64,000 nucleotides of DNA from an uncultured Acidobacteriia bacterium (GTDB lineage: Bacteria; Acidobacteriota; Terriglobia; Bryobacterales; Bryobacteraceae): assembly GCA_903907865.1 (NCBI GenBank), contig CAIVPR010000044.1:124001-188000 (forward strand), given 5' to 3'. A program made the position numbers and the translations under genes. Shown in pieces: positions 59,553 through 64,000 of the stretch. The notes under the pieces are model-generated. The model ran no database searches and was not told where the DNA came from. It was given only the letters and a program-made list of their open reading frames with translations. Position 1 is the stretch's first letter. Every line of letters begins with the position of its first letter.

Positions 59553-59686
59553 GCACCCACATCTACCAGAAGACACCTCCCCCGCCACCCCCACTTTTCA
59601 ATCAACCCCAACAAAACAAAAGAAATAAAATATTTTCCCGACCCGTGACCGCCCCGCTGCGCCAGCACGTTTCCATCACACTCCAA

Positions 59687-59760
59687 GTCCGTTGTGGGGC
59701 AGGTTGGCAACCTGCGCGGATGTCGCCGACATCCGCACGCGCCCTCAGGGCGCGCATTTC
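59687..59760 (+). repeat. GTGGGGCAGGTTGGCAACC repeat, intact copy (empty site)
   Basis: AGTCCGTTGTGGGGCAGGTT then GGCAACCTGCGCGGATGTCG and inverted pieces ATGTCGCCGACAT and GCGCCCTCAGGGCGC. It is the uninterrupted version of the copy at 60349-60545. Confidence 0.8.
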
Positions 59761-59820
59761 GTTGCAGTTCCGCAGCCTTGTATTACCTACCCGCAGAATC
59801 CTTGATGCATGCGATGATTT

Positions 59821-59963
59821 CGACCGTGGGGCGGGCAATATTGCCCGCGGCGGGCTTTCAGCCAGCCGTAACCGGAAAGCTCGTTGCGCCAGCACCTCGA
59901 TTTGGTTGCGGTGGGGGGCAGCCATTCTTTGCTGCAGCCGCCTTTTCAGGCGGCCATAACCGC
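59821..59963 (+). repeat. Dispersed palindromic element, copy 2
   Basis: GCGGGCAATATTGCCCGCGG, GGGCTTTCAGCCAGCCGTAACC, GGGCAGCCATTCTTTGCTGC and CCGCCTTTTCAGGCGG in the same order as in copy 1. The module also occurs, with the two halves swapped, inside the yfhO-like gene. Confidence 0.8.
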
Positions 59964-60156
59964 GCTTCCCTCAGCGTCAGCCCGCCTCCCCCTCACCCCC
60001 GGCAACGGCTTCAGAAACCCATTCTGAATGAGACTCTCGAACTTTGACCGGATCGACAGCGCCACGCGCGGGTTCTCCCGGAACAAAACACCCACCTCAA
60101 TATGCCGCTCATGGGCAGACGCTGATCCTTTCCGAGGATCGGGCGCGTACGGGGAC

Positions 60157-60187
60157 CAAATTGTCTCGACACTGTCGAGACAATTTG
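60157..60187. repeat. 31-bp near-perfect palindrome
   Basis: CAAATTGTCTCGACA - C - TGTCGAGACAATTTG: 15-bp perfect arms around one base. Not part of any gene; its source may be a binding site or a fold-back element. Confidence 0.75.
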
Positions 60188-60348
60188 ACCGTTATCTGCG
60201 GAAGCGGAGAGAAGCGACCAATGGTTCGGCCGCGGCTCTCCAGCCGTCCATCACCAGACCACAGGCATTGCAGCGTGCAAACATTTTCTGTGAATGTACC
60301 GGGCACATGGTGGACACTTGCCACGCTCAATTCGATTCTCGGTCGGCG

Positions 60349-60545
60349 CAAGTCCGTTGTGGGGCAGGTTGGCAACCCATAAGCGCTAAGATAAGAACAT
60401 TCTGGCTCAAAAATGTTTCGGACGCACCAGCAAAACCGCGTGATCGGCCACTCCAAAACCCCGTCTGCGGCCTTATCTTAGCGCTTATGGGTTGGCAACC
60501 TGCGCGGAGGTTGCCAACCTCCGCACGCGCCCTCCAGGCGCGAGT
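60349..60545 (+). repeat. GTGGGGCAGGTTGGCAACC repeat, second copy interrupted by an insertion
   Basis: The sequence matches 59687-59760 up to GGTTGGCAACC, is broken by 112 bp, and resumes GGTTGGCAACCTGCGCGG, continuing with GCGCCCTCCAGGCGC. The 11-bp sequence at the break is duplicated. Confidence 0.85.
60378..60489. mobile_element. 112-bp MITE-like element with 18-bp perfect terminal inverted repeats and 11-bp target duplication
   Basis: Terminal repeats CATAAGCGCTAAGATAAG (60378-60395) and CTTATCTTAGCGCTTATG (60472-60489) are perfectly inverted. Direct repeats GGTTGGCAACC (60367-60377 and 60490-60500) flank it. The uninterrupted equivalent at 59701-59720 has only one GGTTGGCAACC. It encodes no transposase. 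Confidence 0.75.
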
Positions 60546-60552
60546 CTGACCC

Positions 60553-60604
60553 GTGCCGCGTGCAATCCTGCCCGCCGCATAGAGACTCCTGTCGACGCCT
60601 GTTC
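60553..60604 (+). repeat. Direct repeat, left copy, at the defence-like island border
   Basis: GTGCCGCGTGCAATCCTGCC followed by GACTCCTGTCGACGCCTGTTC. It matches 63912-63963 in about 43 of 52 positions by eye. Confidence 0.65.
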
Positions 60605-60700
60605 CTCCCCCTGCTTGCGGTTCGCTGTCTTAGCCAGAAGCCATCACGGGGCGTAAACTGAATATCCGGGCACTGCCCCGACCCGGCTGGCCCTTCCAAC

Positions 60701-61186
60701 ATGATCACCTACCACCAAGGCAACCTCCTGGAGGCCCCAGTCAAAGCACTGGTCAACACCGTCAACACGGTTGGCATCATGGGCAAGGGCATCGCCTTGA
60801 CGTTCAAGCAAGCCTTTCCTTCCAATTTCCGCGCGTACGAAGCCGCCTGCAAACGCAACGAAGTGCAGGTCGGTCGCATGTTCGTCACAGAAACTGACAC
60901 CCTCCATGGCCCCCGCTGGCTCATCAACTTCCCCACAAAGCAACATTGGCGGGACCCCTCCAAGCTGGAATGGATCGATGCGGGCCTCGAAGACCTTCGC
61001 CGCATCATCCAGGACAACCACATCCACTCCATCGCCCTGCCAGCGCTCGGATGCGGCAACGGTGGACTCGACTGGGAAGTGGTCCGTCCCCGGATCGAAA
61101 CGGCTCTCGGATCCCTCGACTCGGTCCACATCCAAGTCTTCGAGCCGACGCCCAAAACCTGGCTGGTGCGCCCTACCCAGTCTTGA
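60701..61186 (+). CDS. DarG-like macrodomain protein without DarT
   Basis: 161 aa. '[65 protein letters not shown]', '[25 protein letters not shown]' and '[23 protein letters not shown]' match the macrodomain of DarG, the antitoxin that removes ADP-ribose from DNA. The whole protein is just the macrodomain: DarG's C-terminal domain is absent. No DarT ADP-ribosyltransferase is adjacent; upstream are only repeats. A role in ADP-ribose or nucleotide signalling defence is a possibility. Confidence 0.82.
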   Translation: MITYHQGNLLEAPVKALVNTVNTVGIMGKGIALTFKQAFPSNFRAYEAACKRNEVQVGRMFVTETDTLHGPRWLINFPTKQHWRDPSKLEWIDAGLEDLRRIIQDNHIHSIALPALGCGNGGLDWEVVRPRIETALGSLDSVHIQVFEPTPKTWLVRPTQS

Positions 61187-61273
61187 AAGCACTTCATTGC
61201 GGGCGGATTCTGACTGTAACCCCAAAGTACATGTCTCCGAAAACAAAGTCGGGCGGCACATCCTGTACCTGCG

Positions 61274-61561
61274 CTACCCAAATAGACTTATTGGGCTGGT
61301 CGCGTCCCGCACCGCTGTGTCCAGCTCGACATGCAACCGGCGCAGTTCCAACAACCCCGCGTACCCCCGCTCGGCCTCCTCCATCGGCTTCTTCGACACC
61401 TTCGCGACCTTCGTCGGCCCCAGGTCCCGCGCGCGGAACAAATTGTAAATGTCCGTCAGCCCCAGCCACAGCGACAGCATCAGCCGCTTCCGGTGTTCGT
61501 GGTACCGCTCCCCCAGTGCCGCAAGGTCCGGGTTCGCCGAAGCCCTTGCGTTTTCAACTGC
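61274..61561 (-). pseudogene. Remnant of an Eco57I/PglX-like restriction-modification methylase C-terminus
   Basis: On the minus strand the frame reads 'NPDLAALGERYHEHRKRL', then 'MLSLWLGLTDIYNLFRARDLGPTKVAKVSKK' and 'ELRRLHVELDTAVRDA', typical of the C-terminal target-recognition/helical part of large type II or BREX-like methyltransferases. After 'AVRDA' the expected 'YGW' and remainder are missing, and the 5' part ends near 61561. It is therefore an orphan fragment of a larger gene. Confidence 0.65.
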
Positions 61562-61609
61562 TCAGGGGCTGACCCGGAGAGTGCCTGCCTGCCGTCGTGG
61601 GCCACGTCT

Positions 61610-61615
61610 TATGAT
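61610..61615 (+). promoter_or_regulatory. Possible -10 box TATGAT upstream of the deaminase operon
   Basis: TATGAT lies 20 nt before ATG 61636, followed by TAGGAGAG as a possible ribosome site. The gap from 61562 to 61635 has no obvious structured RNA that I can identify by eye. Confidence 0.35.
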
Positions 61616-61635
61616 CTAGGAGAGTCTACCTCCCA

Positions 61636-63330
61636 ATGGCCGCTGCAGCGAATCCACTACCGCGCCCTTCAACCGAGCCCAAAGGCCAGGATTCAAAGTC
61701 CGTCGTGCTCGGACAAGCCGCGAACGAGTTCGTCTTCGCAGTCGTCGGCCACGTCGGTAGCGGTACGTCCCTGATCGCGGAAACGCTGAAGGAGCGCCTC
61801 AGCGAGACCACCCTCGACGGCGGACCGTTCGACGTCGAGATACTAAAGGCCAGCAGTGTAATCAAGGCTTGGGCCCTTGAAAACAAACAACCCATCCCGA
61901 CCAGAAGCTCTCAAAGCTTGGCCTACACCACCGCACTCCAGGATCTCGGGGACAAAATGCGGTCTGCCCTGACTGTCAACGGACCGGATCACTCCGCCGT
62001 CGCCCGTCGGCTGATCTTGAAAGTCCGCGAATCCCGAGCCGCAAAAACCGGCACGACTGTCTCAACGGGCGATCCGGTCGCACCCGACGGCAAGCGTCGC
62101 GCATACATTCTGGACTCCCTGAGAAATCCGGCGGAAGTGCATCTCCTGCGCCACGTCTACCAGGACGCCTTCGTATTGATTGGCGTTGTATGCGAGGAGA
62201 GTAAACGCCTGTCCCGGCTCCAACAGGGGAAATACCAAGACGATGGCAGGAAGCCCATCGAGGCTTTCATGTTGCGTGACGCCGAGGCAAAGGAAAAATA
62301 TGGCCAACAGGTGGCGGACACCTTCCACCTCTCCGATTTCTTCGTTGACAACACCATAGATCGGTACGTGGATCCGGATAAGAAAGTCGGCAACCCGGAT
62401 TGGGACACAAACGACAGGCTGAGCCGACTCGTCAGCATTCTCACACATTCCGAAATCGTCCGGCCCGAAATGGCCGAGATTGCCATGCACCATGCCCGTG
62501 GCGCGATGATGCAGAGCGCATGCCTTTCCCGGCAGGTCGGGGCGGCTTTGGTCGATCAGTCTGGCAATGTCGTGGCAACAGGCACCAACGAGGTTCCCAA
62601 GGCTGGTGGAGGAGTTTACGGAGAGTTGCGCCCGGACGCGCCAACCTCGTCCTCCCGCCGCAGCCAGGCGACCCCGGGCCAATTTACACCGGCTCAATTT
62701 ACAATGCTGCCCGCCGCCGATGACCGATGTGCCTACCGGGCGGACAAGTATTGCAGCAACACAAGGGAACAGAACGACATCATTCTCAAGCTAATCGAAG
62801 AAGTGCCCGAGCTCAATTCCGCTTCCCCGGAGAGGAAGGAGCAACTCCGGCTCTCATTGCGCAAAACCAAAATAGGTTCCCTGCTTGAGTTCAGCCGAGC
62901 CGTCCACGCTGAGATGGACGCGCTTTTCTCGGCTGCCAGACAAGGCATTTCCCCTGTCGGCACCCGCCTCTACGTGACCACCTATCCGTGCCACTACTGC
63001 GCCCGGCACTTGGTTGCATCCGGAGTGGACGAAGTTCAATTCATCGAGCCCTACCCCAAAAGTCTGGCCATCGAACTGCACAGCGACGCAATCCAGACCA
63101 CCGCAAAGGACTGGCTACCTCCCAGCCAGGGCGGAACCAAAGTTCTGTTCCGTCCATTTTCCGGCGTCGCACCTCGGCTCTTCAACCGTGCGTTCCTGAA
63201 GGACAGACCACTCAAGGACAAGAACACTGGAGTCCTCAAGATCGATGCCCCGGACTGGGGTGCACCATGGCATCTTCGCAAGGAAAGCTACGTAACTTTG
63301 GAAGCCCTTCTGGAGAAGGACCTGCGATGA
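61636..63330 (+). CDS. DcdV/AvcD-type P-loop plus dCMP-deaminase fusion (nucleotide-depletion defence protein)
   Basis: 564 aa. N-terminal P-loop domain with 'FAVVGHVGSGTSLIAETLKERLS' (Walker A-like GxxGSGTS, no canonical Lys) and 'HLLRHVYQDAFVLIGVVCEESKRLSRL', followed by a deaminase domain: 'EIAMHHARGAMMQSACLSRQVGAALVDQSGNVVATGTNE', zinc motif 'AVHAEMDAL' (His about residue 424) and 'TYPCHYCARHLVASGV' (Cys 452/455). The domain order and size match the DcdV/AvcD family that deaminates dCTP/dCMP on phage attack. It overlaps the next gene by 4 nt (ATGA). Confidence 0.85.
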   Translation: MAAAANPLPRPSTEPKGQDSKSVVLGQAANEFVFAVVGHVGSGTSLIAETLKERLSETTLDGGPFDVEILKASSVIKAWALENKQPIPTRSSQSLAYTTALQDLGDKMRSALTVNGPDHSAVARRLILKVRESRAAKTGTTVSTGDPVAPDGKRRAYILDSLRNPAEVHLLRHVYQDAFVLIGVVCEESKRLSRLQQGKYQDDGRKPIEAFMLRDAEAKEKYGQQVADTFHLSDFFVDNTIDRYVDPDKKVGNPDWDTNDRLSRLVSILTHSEIVRPEMAEIAMHHARGAMMQSACLSRQVGAALVDQSGNVVATGTNEVPKAGGGVYGELRPDAPTSSSRRSQATPGQFTPAQFTMLPAADDRCAYRADKYCSNTREQNDIILKLIEEVPELNSASPERKEQLRLSLRKTKIGSLLEFSRAVHAEMDALFSAARQGISPVGTRLYVTTYPCHYCARHLVASGVDEVQFIEPYPKSLAIELHSDAIQTTAKDWLPPSQGGTKVLFRPFSGVAPRLFNRAFLKDRPLKDKNTGVLKIDAPDWGAPWHLRKESYVTLEALLEKDLR

Positions 63331-63884
63331 CACTCGAAGAACGCAAAGCCACTTTCCAGCTAATCAAGAAACCGCGCCCGGCGCTCCCGTTTGAAGACCG
63401 TTCCTTCGACACGCCCAGCCAGGCGACGCTCTTTCCCATGCAGGAACCCGACCTGCTCATCTTCCTCTACTTTCCATTTGTGACAGCGGAGGAGTTTACC
63501 CGGACCCTCGAACTTGCCCGCCCCGCCGCAGTCCTCGAGTTGCGCCGCTCCCCGCGCTTCGACTTCGGCCACCTCAACCGCCAGCAAGTGTTTCGCATCT
63601 TCGACGCGATCCATTCCACCTACTACGACCTGGGCCCCATGGAATCCTCCAGTGACCGGTATGCTTCCGATCCTGTCCAACTGGTCGGTGCCTTCCTGCG
63701 GTCTGCCAGCGCTCCCCCAAAAGGCCCCGTCTTGATTCTGCTGAACCAAAAAGGCCTCGAAATCGACGATTCCATCCCTGCCGACATCACGGGCTTGTTC
63801 GCCACAGCGTCCAACCACCCATGGAGGACGTACACGGTGGTGGATTCCCGGACACGGGAGGCTATAGCTGTTTCCTCCGCCTAG
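63327..63884 (+). CDS. Unrecognised protein cotranslated with the DcdV/AvcD-like deaminase
   Basis: 185 aa, ATG overlapping the upstream stop. 'PDLLIFLYFPFVTAEEFTRTLELARPAAVLELRRSPRFDFGHLNRQQVFRIFDAIHSTYYDLGPM' has a weak resemblance to DUF488 ('DVR..PRS....FN...L...L...I.Y..LG'), and 'VLILLNQKGLEIDDSIPADITGLFATASNHPWRTYTVVD' reads as a beta-alpha-beta unit. I cannot assign a family. Because it is coupled to the deaminase it could control its activity or be a second effector. It is the last gene before the right repeat. Confidence 0.65.
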   Translation: MTLEERKATFQLIKKPRPALPFEDRSFDTPSQATLFPMQEPDLLIFLYFPFVTAEEFTRTLELARPAAVLELRRSPRFDFGHLNRQQVFRIFDAIHSTYYDLGPMESSSDRYASDPVQLVGAFLRSASAPPKGPVLILLNQKGLEIDDSIPADITGLFATASNHPWRTYTVVDSRTREAIAVSSA

Positions 63885-63911
63885 ACAAATCTTCGCAGCT
63901 TGCGCCGAATC

Positions 63912-63963
63912 GTGGCGCATGCAATCTTGCGTGCCGCGTTGACAATCCTGTCGACGCCTGTTC
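63912..63963 (+). repeat. Direct repeat, right copy, at the defence-like island border
   Basis: GTGGCGCATGCAATCTTGCG then CAATCCTGTCGACGCCTGTTC; counterpart of 60553-60604. Confidence 0.65.
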
Positions 63964-63966
63964 TTC

Positions 63967-64000
63967 CCTGTCGCTACGGCTCCCCTGTCGCTACGGCTCC
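63967..64000 (+). repeat. Start of a tandem repeat, two 17-bp units, cut by window end
   Basis: CCTGTCGCTACGGCTCC occurs twice head to tail (63967-63983, 63984-64000). More copies may follow beyond the window. Confidence 0.6.

Larger units (their letters stand above)
59553..60700. other. Gene-free repeat-rich region
   Basis: Over 1.1 kb carries no credible gene. It holds an AT-rich stretch (59590-59640), a repeat of GTGGGGCAGGTTGGCAACC type, a second copy of the palindromic element, a 31-bp palindrome, a disrupted copy of the first repeat with a MITE-like insert, and a repeat copy near 60553-60604. Several short ORFs in the track are read from these repeats. Confidence 0.75.

Noticed and set aside
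1-64000. tRNA, rRNA, riboswitch or clear intrinsic terminator
   Set aside because: No T-loop or conserved riboswitch core found by eye; hairpins followed by T-runs were not seen. A dedicated search (tRNAscan-SE, Infernal) would be decisive.

Overview
The window is GC-rich, densely coded DNA that looks like an Acidobacteriota chromosome, most likely the Bryobacterales/Solibacter group. The indicators are a TIGR03435-type secreted protein, an Oar-like TonB-dependent receptor with an N-terminal carboxypeptidase-regulatory domain, an 'AANRQNAQKSTGPRT' family protein, PQQ dehydrogenase and cytochrome c neighbours, DUF1080 and ThuA proteins, several M16/M28 peptidases, and Gly/Arg-rich low-complexity inserts shared by unrelated proteins. 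This placement is inference; there is no rRNA or tRNA in the window.

Layout. 1-8.3 kb: a 5'-truncated M16 peptidase, a single-ORF WaaA-LpxK fusion (lipid A/Kdo synthesis), a CusF-like copper lipoprotein, and a methyltransferase joined in frame to an exported beta-helix protein. 8.3-9.0 kb: a VapBC module. 9-14.4 kb: TonB receptor, argininosuccinate-lyase homologue, TIGR03435 protein. 14.5-17.1 kb: a five-gene ECF sigma operon with a DUF4252 protein. 17.9-19.6 kb: an ATPase + DUF4276 pair that looks like a defence module. 20.5-25.7 kb: PQQ dehydrogenase, dihaem cytochrome c, VOC, ThuA and DUF1080 proteins (periplasmic oxidation and keto-sugar chemistry). 26.2-33.2 kb: a hybrid histidine kinase divergent from a partner-switching operon (REC-PP2C phosphatase, NDP-sugar pyrophosphorylase, STAS, RsbW-like kinase, pyrophosphatase). 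33-42.5 kb: PEP-CTERM protein, M28 peptidase, a truncated retropepsin, a YfhO-like membrane protein, a Gln-variant B3 metallo-beta-lactamase-fold protein, a sugar isomerase-like protein and a small winged-helix/membrane pair. 42.6-47.1 kb: a molybdenum hydroxylase operon whose large subunit carries one in-frame amber stop. 47.1-57.4 kb: a RelE-type module, a PaaK-like fragment, amidohydrolase, GCPII-like peptidase, PgsA-like enzyme, Fe-alcohol dehydrogenase, Rpn-like nuclease, enolase-superfamily protein, CYTH protein and an exported Nif3-like protein.

57.4-64 kb is accessory DNA. It holds an orphan split terminase, many palindromic repeats, a 112-bp MITE-like insertion with an 11-bp target duplication whose empty site is visible nearby, and then a small defence-like island: an orphan DarG-like macrodomain, a remnant of a large restriction-modification methylase, and an operon of a DcdV/AvcD-type P-loop + dCMP-deaminase protein with an unrecognised 185-aa partner. 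Similar ~52-bp repeats bracket this island.

Two window-wide patterns stand out. Many genes have a TANNNT box only 6-9 nt before the start codon, suggesting widespread leaderless transcription. Dispersed palindromic repeats also enter coding sequence: one has been read through in frame in the yfhO-like gene, and another supplies the stop codon of a retropepsin-like gene.
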